A stretch of 64,000 bases of DNA, taken from contig NZ_BDAM01000005.1 in assembly GCF_001895045.1 (NCBI RefSeq), positions 62,001-126,000 on the forward strand, written 5' to 3'. A program made the position numbers and the translations under genes. Positions 45,155 through 53,566 of the stretch are shown in pieces. The stretch's first letter is position 1. Each line of letters starts with the position of its first letter. Under the pieces are notes generated by a model. The model searched no databases. It was not told the origin of the DNA and worked only from the letters and a program-made list of their open reading frames with translations. The DNA comes from Rhodococcus coprophilus NBRC 100603. Lineage in GTDB: Bacteria > Actinomycetota > Actinomycetes > Mycobacteriales > Mycobacteriaceae.

Positions 45155-46108
45155 CTACGAAATCGGTGCTTCATCCAAGGTACGTCGCGTGACGAATCGA
45201 CGCGGTACACCGGTCAGGGGATCTGCGAATTCCACTTCCCGTGCGAGCAATTGGAGCGGCTGCGAATAGTCGTCGGGCGATTCGGGCAACAGCTCGGGAT
45301 ACCAGCGATCGCCCAGAATTCCTGCCCCGAGCGCCGCGAGGTGCACTCGTAACTGGTGCATCCGCCCTGTGAGTGGACGCAGAATCGTGTGCAGCACAGC
45401 ATGTCCCGAGGCACTTACGCCGGTCCCGCACACATCGATCAGCGTCTCGGCGTTAGGCTCACGAACGTCGTCGACGACGGCTCGAAGCTCTCCACGATGA
45501 ACCGCGATGTGGTTGCGGTAGAGGACGGGAAGCGAGCGACCTCCGAGAGCCGGTGCGCCGGGTTCCCATTCCGGTGGCTGGGCCGAGACCGCTTCGTAGA
45601 CCTTCGTGACTTGCCGCTTCTCGAACAACGTTTGGTACGCACCGCGCGTTTCGGGTCGCGCGGAGAACATCACCACACCGGCGGTAGCGCGGTCGAGACG
45701 ATGGATGGGCGTCAGGTCCGGGATGTCGAGGCGGAGGCGTAGCCGGACGAGTGCGGACTCACGCAGGTACCGGCCACCCGGGGTGGTCGGAAGAAAGTGC
45801 GGCTTGTCGATCACGACGAGGTCGTCGTCTATGTGCAGGATCTCCTCGCGAAAGGGAATCGGCTCCTCGGCCGGCAGGTCGCGGTAGTACCAGACGAAAG
45901 GATGCGCACCCAGCGCCGTGTGACGGCTGATCGGTTGGCCGTCGCGGTCCACGATTTCACCGGCGTCGAACCGTCGGTGCATCTCGTCGGGGTCGAGGTG
46001 ATCGAATCTCGCGAGGGTGTACTCGGCGATCGTTTTCCACGGCCCTGAAGTCGGTACTTGCAGCCGCGTCGGTCCCACGCCGTCTCTGACGGGAAGCGGT
46101 GAGGGCAT
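45155..46108 (-). CDS. RluA-family pseudouridine synthase
   Basis: 317 residues. Catalytic motif HRLDRATAGVVMFS (Asp in HRLD), preceded by IDDDLVVIDKPHFLPTTPGGRYLRES and followed by RPLTGRMHQLRVHLAALGAGILGDRWYPE, the RluA/RsuA core. An N-terminal S4-like region (TIAEYTLARFDHLDPDEMHRRFDAGEIVDRDGQPIS) may bind RNA. It would isomerise uridine in 23S rRNA or tRNA; the exact site cannot be told. ATG at 46108 with AGGTG upstream. The frame is open for another 830 bases antisense to the next hydrolase, which is rejected. Confidence 0.88.
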   Translation of the reverse strand: MPSPLPVRDGVGPTRLQVPTSGPWKTIAEYTLARFDHLDPDEMHRRFDAGEIVDRDGQPISRHTALGAHPFVWYYRDLPAEEPIPFREEILHIDDDLVVIDKPHFLPTTPGGRYLRESALVRLRLRLDIPDLTPIHRLDRATAGVVMFSARPETRGAYQTLFEKRQVTKVYEAVSAQPPEWEPGAPALGGRSLPVLYRNHIAVHRGELRAVVDDVREPNAETLIDVCGTGVSASGHAVLHTILRPLTGRMHQLRVHLAALGAGILGDRWYPELLPESPDDYSQPLQLLAREVEFADPLTGVPRRFVTRRTLDEAPIS

Positions 46109-46170
46109 CGGCACCTGATAATCATCCCACCGTCGTCCATGTTCACGGCGATGCGGGTCGAGACCCGCCG

Positions 46171-46959
46171 TCAGGGATTCGGGCGGGTGGCCTCGCCTGA
46201 AGCTTCCCTTTCCCCGGTGTCGGCGAATGTGCGGAGGACCTCGGTGAACAAGTCCGGATCCTCGATGTTCCACGGATGGTGCATCCCCGGCGCCACCCAC
46301 GTCTGCAGTTGCGGGAGCGCTTGCCCGAGGGCAGGGAAGGCGTCGCGCACGGAGCGCTGTTCCTTCTCGCCCGCGACGGCCAATATCGGGCCGGAGTACG
46401 CGAAAGGCTCCGCGGGGACGGTGCTTTCGGCGAGCTCGCGGAATATGGTCCGGTTGGTGTCGGGGGAGACGCGGACTGCTGATTCGACGTAAAGGTCCCT
46501 CCCGTCGGCCGGAACGCCGAACGCCGCGGCCTGTGCTCGCCAGTACCAACGTTTGCGCCACAACGGGATCTGGGGCGGGATGAGGAAGCGTTCGAGTGAC
46601 GTCAGCCCGGTGAGCGCAACGCCTGTGATCATGCAACTGCGAACGAGCTGGGGGTGACGATGCACGAGATGAACGGCGACGAACCCGCCGAGTGACAGCC
46701 CGACGACGTGCGCGGTTCCGCCGATTGCATGTTCGCGGATGATCTCGGCGATGTCGTCGGCGGCAGCGCGCATCCCCGGCCACCGCAGCCCATAGCGCTC
46801 GCCGAGCGCCGGCAGGTCCGGCGTCAGCAGATGACGCTCGGGGAGGCGTTCGATCTGCGGACCCCACATCCAGCCCCCGGCATTGTTGCCGTGGAGCATG
46901 ACGATGGTTTCCCCGTTTCGTGGGCCGTGTTCCAGGCACCAGTGCACGGATTCGGTCAT
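46171..46959 (-). CDS. alpha/beta hydrolase
   Basis: 262 residues. HGNNAGGWMW oxyanion region, nucleophile elbow VGLSLGG with S89, and MHHPWNIEDPDLF with the likely catalytic His. Substrate unknown; closest in feel to the general esterase or haloperoxidase-like group. It is not closely related to the two larger hydrolases at 41.7 and 47.2 kb. 62 bases separate it from the pseudouridine synthase downstream, so they may be co-transcribed. Confidence 0.82.
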   Translation of the reverse strand: MTESVHWCLEHGPRNGETIVMLHGNNAGGWMWGPQIERLPERHLLTPDLPALGERYGLRWPGMRAAADDIAEIIREHAIGGTAHVVGLSLGGFVAVHLVHRHPQLVRSCMITGVALTGLTSLERFLIPPQIPLWRKRWYWRAQAAAFGVPADGRDLYVESAVRVSPDTNRTIFRELAESTVPAEPFAYSGPILAVAGEKEQRSVRDAFPALGQALPQLQTWVAPGMHHPWNIEDPDLFTEVLRTFADTGEREASGEATRPNP

Positions 46960-47164
46960 CGGCGGGGTCCCGTCTCGATTCGCGCGAATACTTCGTCCCT
47001 GGGGATCCCGGCTGGTAGGTCCGGGCGCGCTGAGCGCCACTCGCATGGAGGAAGGCTCAGGCGCAGCTTCACGGCGTCACTGTATGGGTCGCACAACGGG
47101 CATGTCGAGTGTTGATTCGGAGCACTTCTGTTCGCGCGGCAGTCCGTCGTGGTTGAGTGGGCAC

Positions 47165-48430
47165 ATGGCTTCACTCCAGGCGACCGTGCTGAAGAGGGCG
47201 GCCCACAAGATCGCCGGTAGCCACGGGCACGAAGTGATGCGACCGGTCGGAGACGGCACCGAGACACAGTTTCCGCTGACCTACGTCCGGACCGGGCCCC
47301 GCGGGAAAGTTCCTGTGCTCATGGTGCCCGGCGGACCGGGACTTGCTTCCGTCCTGCCCTATCGCAGTTTGCGCCGTCGAGCAGAGCATGCAGGACTCGA
47401 CGTCCTGATGATGGAGCATCGCGGCATCGGATTGTCGCGCCGCGATGTGCACGGCAACGAGCTGCCGAGCGAAGCGGTCACGGTCGACCACGTGGTCGAG
47501 GATCTCGCCGCGGTCCTCGACGATGCGGGGGTCGAGCGTGTGATCGTCTACGGCTCGTCCTACGGCACGTACCTTGCACAGGGCTTCGGGGTCCGGTATC
47601 CGGATCGGGTCGCGGGAATGATCCTCGATTCGCCGATGCTGTCGGTTGCGGATGACATCGAGGGTGCACGCTCGTATCGGCGCGGACTGTTTCTCGAAAC
47701 GACCGACCCGGATCTGGCGCCGGTGGTCGAAGCCTTGCGTACCGCGCTCGCGTGTGGGGTGCCGGAGCCGGAGATCAACGTGGTCGTGCAGATCGCATAC
47801 GAGTACGGAGGTCCGGACCTTCTCCGGGAATTTCTCGTCCAGCGGAGCAACGGACGATTGCGGCGCATCTGGAATCGGGTGGCAAACGCCGGCTCGGCCG
47901 AGATAGACGGCGGGGGAGCACCGTTCTTCTTCGAACCCGATCTTGTTTCGCGGATTGCCTTCCGGGAGCTCGGATACGGGCTACCGCCCGACGGTGAACT
48001 GCTCGACCCGCAAGAGATTTTCGCGGCCGCGGCGACGCGGCACCCGGACTTCGTGGGGGAGCCTTTCGACCTTCCCTCGCAGATCCCGGCATTCTCGTGG
48101 CCGACCGCGGTGATCTCCGGTGGCCGCGACCTGCGGACGCCACCTCCGATCGCAGAAAAGATCGTAGATTTGGTACCCGGCGCGGTGCTGGTGTCGATAC
48201 CCATCATGGGTCACAGTGCCATGGATTCCCACCAGCTCGCGGCGGTGTATGTGACGAAGATGCTGGCGGACAACAGGTCCGAGTCTCCGGCGACGATGGA
48301 GCATCACATCGCCGGGTTGCCCCAGCGTGGGGCGGCGAATCTGATGCGGCGAGCGATCACAGGCGCGGTCGTCGTCGGTCGGTGGACGGCCGCGGTGGCG
48401 TCCCGGCTTCCGTTTCGCGCTGGGTCCTAG
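47165..48430 (+). CDS. alpha/beta hydrolase (S33 peptidase-like)
   Basis: 421 residues, intact paralogue of the frameshifted gene at 41.7-42.9 kb. PGGPGLASVLPYRSLRR at about 55-71, nucleophile in VYGSSYGTYLAQ (S132), YPDRVAGMILDSPMLS, SGGRDLRTPPPIAEK and MGHSAMDSHQ for Asp and His. The GGPG plus long cap domain resembles prolyl/tripeptidyl aminopeptidases (S33). Start ATG 47165; no clear ribosome binding site. No signal peptide. Alone on its strand between divergent genes. Confidence 0.85.
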   Translation: MASLQATVLKRAAHKIAGSHGHEVMRPVGDGTETQFPLTYVRTGPRGKVPVLMVPGGPGLASVLPYRSLRRRAEHAGLDVLMMEHRGIGLSRRDVHGNELPSEAVTVDHVVEDLAAVLDDAGVERVIVYGSSYGTYLAQGFGVRYPDRVAGMILDSPMLSVADDIEGARSYRRGLFLETTDPDLAPVVEALRTALACGVPEPEINVVVQIAYEYGGPDLLREFLVQRSNGRLRRIWNRVANAGSAEIDGGGAPFFFEPDLVSRIAFRELGYGLPPDGELLDPQEIFAAAATRHPDFVGEPFDLPSQIPAFSWPTAVISGGRDLRTPPPIAEKIVDLVPGAVLVSIPIMGHSAMDSHQLAAVYVTKMLADNRSESPATMEHHIAGLPQRGAANLMRRAITGAVVVGRWTAAVASRLPFRAGS

Positions 48431-48563
48431 CGGCGTCTGGAGGCTTCGGAGAGAACGCGGTAGCGGCGACGAACCATCGGGCTCACGGTGTCCGGTTCCG
48501 GTGGCGGCACGGCCCCGGGTCGGCTGTTCATGGACCTTCCGGGGACCGTGCGCTCGGCCGGGC

Positions 48564-48836
48564 TCAGGTGTTGCCGAACAACTCTTTCAGAGTGTCCGCG
48601 ATCCGGACAGGGCAGTCGTCGCGCAACACGAAGTCCACATCGGTACCTGCGAGTTCGACGGAGATCCGCGTGACGGGCGCGGAGTCGTCGCCGATATCGA
48701 GGTGGTGAGTGATGCGCGTGAGAACACCGGCCGCGAGGGTCTCGTGGTCCGTGACCGTGTTCTTCAGGTCGACGCGCACGTACTTGCCGATGTGGGAAAG
48801 GTTGAGATCTTCGTGCGGGATTTCGTTCTTCGCCAT
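48564..48836 (-). CDS. conserved-looking hypothetical protein
   Basis: 90 residues (MAKNEIPHEDLNLSHIGKYV, then RVDLKNTVTDHETLAAGVLT). It reads as a compact beta-rich domain with alternating charge and no membrane segment or Cys pair. I do not recognise the family. Support for it being real: a TAGATT box 6 bases upstream of the ATG, strong GC3, and no better frame. Confidence 0.6.
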   Translation of the reverse strand: MAKNEIPHEDLNLSHIGKYVRVDLKNTVTDHETLAAGVLTRITHHLDIGDDSAPVTRISVELAGTDVDFVLRDDCPVRIADTLKELFGNT

Positions 48837-48885
48837 AGGTGAAATCTACGTTACCGGGTAGGGCAACGGGAGGTGGCCGGGAAAT

Positions 48886-49782
48886 CTAGCGCGACCAGTA
48901 CTGGACCATCGGCTCCTCACCGAGGAGTGCGGAGCCTTCGGTGATGACAAGAGATTCAGGCGAAATGCTGTACTGCACAGCACCGTTGGATACGGTGAAA
49001 CCGTTTCCGGAGGCGACGGGGTCGTCGATTTCGATCGACGTCCCGTCCGCGACACGCATCCCCTTGTAGTACAGGCGTCCCACCCCCGTTTCGCACACGA
49101 CGACGAGTGACTCGGCGGTCCGGCCGGCGGCGATCGCGGGGTTGGTGTGGTTGCAGCGCGCCTGGGGGACGCCGACGAAGCCCTGGGCGTCGGTGTCGGC
49201 GAGTGTGGGAGCGGACGAGGGAGATTGCGCCGGGGCTGATGCCGTGCCGGGAGCGGGATTGCCGGTCGGAGTCAGCTCGAGTCCCTCGACGCGCAGCGCG
49301 ACATCGCCGGGCAGGACGGTCAGGTAACTGTTGCCCTGCACGTTGTCGTTGGCGAGCAAGCAGGAGAAATCGCCCGTCAGGCAGGACAGGCGCTCCCAGT
49401 AACCGCCGTACGGGCGGGTGGGGCTCACTGCGTATTCGCCGGGCGCGATGTCCACACCGACCTTCAAGATCCCGTCGGTGGGGAGACCCTCTGGTGGGGA
49501 TGCGGTGGGCTCGGTCGCCGTCGCCGACGCAGACGGGGTGGGAGAGTCTGCGGTGACGGTGACCGTCTGTGCAGGTGAAGCGGGGGCGGCGGCCTCCTCC
49601 GGCGCGGAGTCCGAGTTGCGCACGAGCACGACGGCGAGACCGGCCAGTGCCGCGATGATCGCGGCGACGATGACTCCACCCACAACCCAGGGCCACTTCG
49701 GGCGCCCGGGCGGACGCTGGGCCGGCTGATCGAACGGGGGAGGTCCGTATCCGTACCCGTCTGGGGGAGGTTGCGTCGACAT
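48886..49782 (-). CDS. single-pass membrane protein with an extracytoplasmic domain
   Basis: 298 residues. A Pro/Gly/Tyr-rich cytoplasmic N-terminus (MSTQPPPDGYGYGPPPFDQP), one transmembrane helix (about 32-54, WVVGGVIVAAIIAALAGLAVVLV), a Thr/Ser/Pro linker, then a domain with PTDGILKVGVDIAPGEYAV, YGGYWERLSCLTGDFSCLLANDN and VQGNSYLTVLPGD. This second part resembles surface domains found repeatedly in actinobacterial exported proteins (GTYxxGxDIxPGxYxA type). Function unknown. ATG 49782 with a GAAGGA ribosome binding site. Confidence 0.8.
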   Translation of the reverse strand: MSTQPPPDGYGYGPPPFDQPAQRPPGRPKWPWVVGGVIVAAIIAALAGLAVVLVRNSDSAPEEAAAPASPAQTVTVTADSPTPSASATATEPTASPPEGLPTDGILKVGVDIAPGEYAVSPTRPYGGYWERLSCLTGDFSCLLANDNVQGNSYLTVLPGDVALRVEGLELTPTGNPAPGTASAPAQSPSSAPTLADTDAQGFVGVPQARCNHTNPAIAAGRTAESLVVVCETGVGRLYYKGMRVADGTSIEIDDPVASGNGFTVSNGAVQYSISPESLVITEGSALLGEEPMVQYWSR

Positions 49783-50048
49783 CCGGATTCCTTCGGTGGG
49801 GTGATCTCCTTTCCTGGGTATCGGTGCCTGCGCGGGGTCGTTACGCCCGTGCGCGACGCGACGTGTTCCGATCGATCCTGGGTTCCAGCGGCCACCCGAA
49901 AGCAGTTCCTCGTGGAACGACGCCGGAGCCGGCCACGCGGGGTTCTGCGAATTGAATTACATGCCCGATCCCGCTGATGCGTGGCCCGCGCCGTGGGAAG
50001 GTGACAGACTGCGTCGCGATCAGGACGGTCGCTGGACGGTGTCGGGGC

Positions 50049-50363
50049 GTCCATCCTGCCGCCGAGGCTGCTGATTGGTACCCGATCGAGGCCGGTCAGC
50101 GTGCACAGTTGATCAAACCGGATCGGCGCAAGGTCGGCGTGCTGACGTTCGGAACCGAAATCGTCACCGGTGCAGACGGATCCATTGCGGGTCTGCTGGG
50201 TGCATCACCGGGTGCGTCCGTTGCACCGTCCCTCATGGTCGAGGTCTTGAAAATCTGTTTCCCCGATCGTGTAGATCGCTGGGAGGCGCCGCTTCAGTGG
50301 ATGATGCCGGGACTGGCGCGCTCCGGAGACACCGACGAGGCACCGTCGGAGAGCCGGGCGTGA
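50049..50363 (+). pseudogene. mqo: C-terminal fragment of malate:quinone oxidoreductase
   Basis: About 104 residues: [20 protein letters not shown], then VGVLTFGTEIVTGADGSIAG and LLGASPGASVAPSLMVEVLK, ending ICFPDRVDRWEAPLQWMMPGL. This is the C-terminal fifth of an FAD-dependent Mqo of about 490-500 residues; the FAD-binding and catalytic parts are missing and there is no in-frame start of the right kind. A different short frame ([20 protein letters not shown], from 49961) runs into it from upstream and stops. It is a decayed remnant, probably left by a deletion or recombination event; a functional mqo would be elsewhere. Confidence 0.75.
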
Positions 50364-50375
50364 AGACTGGTCGGC

Positions 50376-50900
50376 TCAACCGGCTTCTGCGAGGACCTGT
50401 TGTTCGAGAGCCGGTGCGGGTTCCAGAATCGCCGAGTCGAGGAGAGTCTCTGCCTGGTCGTCCGGAATCGACAGGGCCAGGCAGAGTTCGGTGAGAACGG
50501 GGCCGCGCGCGGATCGGAGCATCTTCTTTTCGCCGAGAGAGAGGCCGCACCGGTGCTCGCGGCGAGTCAGATCCCGGACGACGCCGGCTGTGACGAGCAG
50601 ATCACCGAGCCGCAACTTGTCCTGGTGATCCTTGAATCGACGCGACCATCCGTTGTCTTCGACGGGCGTGGGGGCGTGCAGGACGTCGAAAAGTTCCTTC
50701 AGTTCTGTGGTGTGGCAGATCTCCCTGAGCCCCAATTCGTCGGCTTTGCCGACCGGCACGTCGATTGTGAGGTCGGACCGGTGTACTGCAAGCCGGAGAT
50801 AGGACACTTCGGTGTTCCTGATCGTCCGGTCGAAAATCTCGAGGATTGTTGCCGGGCCGTGGTGGGGGTGGACGACGATCTGACCGGTCGAGAACTGCAT
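50376..50900 (-). CDS. CarD/CdnL-family transcription factor
   Basis: 174 residues. The N-terminal Tudor-like RNA polymerase interaction domain is MQFSTGQIVVHPHHGPATILEIFDRTI...YLRLAV, and the C-terminal helical DNA-binding domain includes NGWSRRFKDHQDKLRLGDLLVTAGVVRDLTRREHRCGLSLGEKKML. CarD-like proteins stabilise the open promoter complex and, in mycobacteria, the main one is essential. The essential CarD usually starts MIFKVGDTVVYPHHGAA; this one is more divergent, so it may be a second paralogue. Start ATG 50900 gives the family N-terminus. Confidence 0.85.
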   Translation of the reverse strand: MQFSTGQIVVHPHHGPATILEIFDRTIRNTEVSYLRLAVHRSDLTIDVPVGKADELGLREICHTTELKELFDVLHAPTPVEDNGWSRRFKDHQDKLRLGDLLVTAGVVRDLTRREHRCGLSLGEKKMLRSARGPVLTELCLALSIPDDQAETLLDSAILEPAPALEQQVLAEAG

Positions 50901-51121
50901 GGAGACTGCTTTCTTGTGCACGCGGGTGTCGGAATCGACCGTCCGGTGGGTGATTTCTCGACACCGAGACGATTGCCGTGCCACCTGAGGAGAGGTGTAG
51001 TGGCGCAGACACGGGGCGCCGCACCCATACGGATGGACGTGCCGGAGCCCGCGAGCCGACACTTCTATTGTCACACCGGTTCGGAGCCTTCCGGCGGGTG
51101 AGATCCCTCACCTGTTCGGCG

Positions 51122-51676
51122 TCAGGGGCGCATACCCGCCAGGAAGATCGAAACCAGTTGTGGCACAAGGTTCGGCGTCGCGGCGCGAATGACTTCGGGT
51201 TGCGGGCGAGTGATCATCCCGATTGCGAGGACGAGTTCCAATGCGCCGAGGTCCGATCGGACGAGGCCTTCCGCACGCGCGGCGGCGAGCAGGCGCTCGA
51301 CACCGTCGAGCGTCCGGATCTGCGAATCCCTGACCGCCCCGGAGATTTCGTCCGCCACGAACTCGGCCAGTGCTGCGGCCAGTGCGCCGAGATCCAGGCC
51401 GACGAGTCGATGCACGTACTCGGCCCAGGCGGTTTCCGGAGAGGTGGCGATGGTTCCGAGCGCCTGGTCGGCTGCGTGCTGCATGTCGTCGAGGATGGAC
51501 AGTGCCACCTCGTCTGCCAGTGCGGTCCTCGAGTCGAAGTTCCGGTAGAGGGTGGCGATCCCTACCCCCGCCGCCTCCGCGATGGTTTCGAGCGCGACGT
51601 CGCTGCCCTCGGCTGCGAACAACCGACGTGCTTCCCGGACGATGGCCTGGCGACGTCTCGCAGCATCGGAGCGCAT
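51122..51676 (-). CDS. TetR-family transcriptional regulator
   Basis: 184 residues. The helix-turn-helix is RRRQAIVREARRLFAAEGSDVALETIAEAAGVGIATLYRNFDSRTALADEV (about 7-57), a standard TetR N-terminus; the C-terminal domain is Ala/Leu-rich helical. Divergent from the membrane protein at 51827, with two direct repeats between them. Start ATG 51676; the frame is open further upstream to 51766 but that part would cover the operators. Confidence 0.9.
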   Translation of the reverse strand: MRSDAARRRQAIVREARRLFAAEGSDVALETIAEAAGVGIATLYRNFDSRTALADEVALSILDDMQHAADQALGTIATSPETAWAEYVHRLVGLDLGALAAALAEFVADEISGAVRDSQIRTLDGVERLLAAARAEGLVRSDLGALELVLAIGMITRPQPEVIRAATPNLVPQLVSIFLAGMRP

Positions 51677-51752
51677 GGTTCCTCTTTCTGTGGTGCCGGT
51701 GGTGACTGCACGGAGGTAGTGCGGCTGTTCCATTGGACACCACGGAGATAAC

Positions 51753-51793
51753 CGGAGGAAAAGCATCCGCTACAATCGGAGGAATAGCATCCG
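51753..51793. promoter_or_regulatory. tandem operator repeats in the second TetR/membrane-protein gap
   Basis: CGGAGGAAAAGCATCCG (51753-51769) and CGGAGGAATAGCATCCG (51777-51793) differ at one base and are spaced 24 bp start to start. Each is also an imperfect palindrome (CGGAGG / CATCCG). A 24-bp period puts them on nearly the same DNA face, so two TetR dimers could bind side by side. Confidence 0.7.
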
Positions 51794-51826
51794 GTTAGCC
51801 GCCGGTCCCCTGTGAGAGAAGAGCAG

Positions 51827-52876
51827 ATGTCACACCCCAGCACCGATACGCCCGCTCACGACACGGATCCGTCCGCGGCCGGGAGCAAGCGCAAGCCTCA
51901 CTCGGCGTTCATGCTGCTGGGTATGACCGCTGGTCTCGGCGTGATTCTGGTTCTGCTGCTGATGGTCTTCATCATGCCGTTGCTCAAGAGCGGGGCTCAC
52001 GACCTGAGTGTCGGTCTGGCCGGGACGCCCGCGGTCGTCGACGACTTCGAGCAGGCCCTCGTGACTGCCGCTCCCGACGCGTATGCGCCTCAGCGGTACG
52101 ACTCGGAACAGGATCTGCGCGACGCGATCCTCGACCGCGAGATCGTCGGAGGGTTCGTCGTCGAAGACTCCGGAGTGCACGCGCTGGTCACCAGCGCCGG
52201 ATCGGCCACCATCTCGGGCACTCTCGCCGGCACGGCCAACGCTATCGGCCAAGTGACGGATTCGGCGGTCACCGTGGAGGACGTGGTCCCGCTCCCGCCG
52301 TCGGATCCCACGGGAGTCGGAATCGGCGGACTGGCCTTCCCTCTCGTATTCGGCGGTATCGTCCCGGTCGTCGCTTTCCGTAAGATTCTGCCGCGCAGCA
52401 ACGGCTGGTACCTGGCGGGATTGTTCACTTTCGCCGTCGTCGGCGGGACCATCGTCGCGGCCGTTCTCACCTACGCCTTCGGCAGCGTGGATACAGGATT
52501 CTGGGCAGTCGCAGCGTCTGTCGCCATGGGCATCGCAGCACTGGCGTTCCCGCTGGCAGGACTCCAAAAACTGTTCGGGGCCAAGGGTTTCACCATCGGA
52601 GCCATGGCGATGATGTTCCTCGGTAACCCGCTTGCCGGGATCTCGACGACGTCCGCGTGGCTACCGACCGGGCTCGGGGCCTTCGGTCAGATCCTTCCCC
52701 CGGGCGCGGCCGGGACGCTGGTCCGCTCCGCGGCCTACTTCCAGGGAGCGGGTGGACTCGTGGCGGCGTGCACGCTCGCCGTGTGGATCGTCGTCGGACT
52801 CGCGTTGTATGCCGTCGGTATGCGCCGCGCCGGCCTGGGCACGCCGAAGACCGCCGCTCCGGTCCCGGCGACCTGA
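51827..52876 (+). CDS. half-size YhgE/Pip-like or ABC-2-type membrane protein
   Basis: 349 residues: one N-terminal helix (about 27-50, SAFMLLGMTAGLGVILVLLLMVFIMPLL), an extracytoplasmic domain (LSVGLAGTPAVVDDFEQALVTAAP) and five C-terminal helices including LAGISTTSAWLPTGLGAFGQILPPG. It corresponds to one half of the 694-residue protein at 11186 in helix order and in the way the exported domain starts. ATG 51827 with an AGAAGAG-type ribosome binding site; a GTG at 51812 is also possible. Likely repressed by the divergent TetR. Probable exporter or secretion accessory protein, substrate unknown. Confidence 0.78.
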   Translation: MSHPSTDTPAHDTDPSAAGSKRKPHSAFMLLGMTAGLGVILVLLLMVFIMPLLKSGAHDLSVGLAGTPAVVDDFEQALVTAAPDAYAPQRYDSEQDLRDAILDREIVGGFVVEDSGVHALVTSAGSATISGTLAGTANAIGQVTDSAVTVEDVVPLPPSDPTGVGIGGLAFPLVFGGIVPVVAFRKILPRSNGWYLAGLFTFAVVGGTIVAAVLTYAFGSVDTGFWAVAASVAMGIAALAFPLAGLQKLFGAKGFTIGAMAMMFLGNPLAGISTTSAWLPTGLGAFGQILPPGAAGTLVRSAAYFQGAGGLVAACTLAVWIVVGLALYAVGMRRAGLGTPKTAAPVPAT

Positions 52877-52958
52877 CTCGAAACACTTTGCTCGGTTTTC
52901 CGGCCGCGCGTAGCGTCTATTCGGTTAGCCGACCAAACGAAAAAGGAGTTCCGCCGGC

Positions 52959-53562
52959 ATGGAAGCGATCACCGAACGAGACATCAGGGCGTCGTTCGTC
53001 AACTGCTCCAAAGGTGAGGCCAAACGGCTGCCGGCACCGCGCGACCTCGCCGAGCGGCCCTGGGAGGATCTGGACTTCCTGGGTTGGACCGACCCGTCGT
53101 TCCCGGGTCGCGGCTACCTTGTCGTCCCTCGTGAAGACGGACCCGTCGGGATCGCCATGCGCTTCGAACCGAACGGTTCCGGTAAGTCGCAGATGTGCAC
53201 GGTGTGTCTGACCACCCACTCGCGCGGCGGAGTCGCGTTGATGACCGCGGCCAAAGTCGGCGACTCCGGACGGGCGGGCAACACCCTCGGCACCTACATG
53301 TGCATCGACCTCGCCTGTTCGCTCTACGCGCGAGGAAAGAAAGAAGCCCGCGCTCGGAAGCCGGTATCGCGAAGATCTCGGGCCCGAAGAGAAGACTGCG
53401 CGTGTACGCGAGAATCTGGACGCATTCCTCGACAGGCTCTTCCACCGACACGGCTTACGCCCGGCGGCAGCACCGAGCAGGGCGGAACCGGACCGAGAGA
53501 CCGGCGAGGGCGGACGCCGCTCACGCGCGCGTCCGCCCTCGCCGGACTGCCGATCCACCTGA
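52959..53562 (+). pseudogene. FBP-domain (EF-G-binding type) zinc-finger protein, frameshifted
   Basis: The N-terminal 130 residues are intact FBP family: MEAITERDIRASFVNCSKGEAKRL, WEDLDFLGWTDPSFPGRGYLV, and the treble-clef zinc finger MCTVCLTTHS...YMCIDLACSLYARGKK. FBP proteins of this kind are related to FusB, which binds elongation factor G and rescues ribosomes from fusidic acid. After RGKKEAR (about base 53350) the frame turns to Arg-rich noise, while the +1 frame gives RYREDLGPEEKTARVRENLD-AFLDRLF, the expected family C-terminus, ending at 53562. One extra base near 53345-53360 explains this. A ribosome binding site AAGGAG precedes the ATG. Confidence 0.75.
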
Positions 53563-53566
53563 GGCG

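Noticed and set aside
46109-46939. Upstream extension of the pseudouridine synthase frame
   Set aside because: Antisense-like to the codon frame of the neighbouring alpha/beta hydrolase; His/Arg-rich noise.
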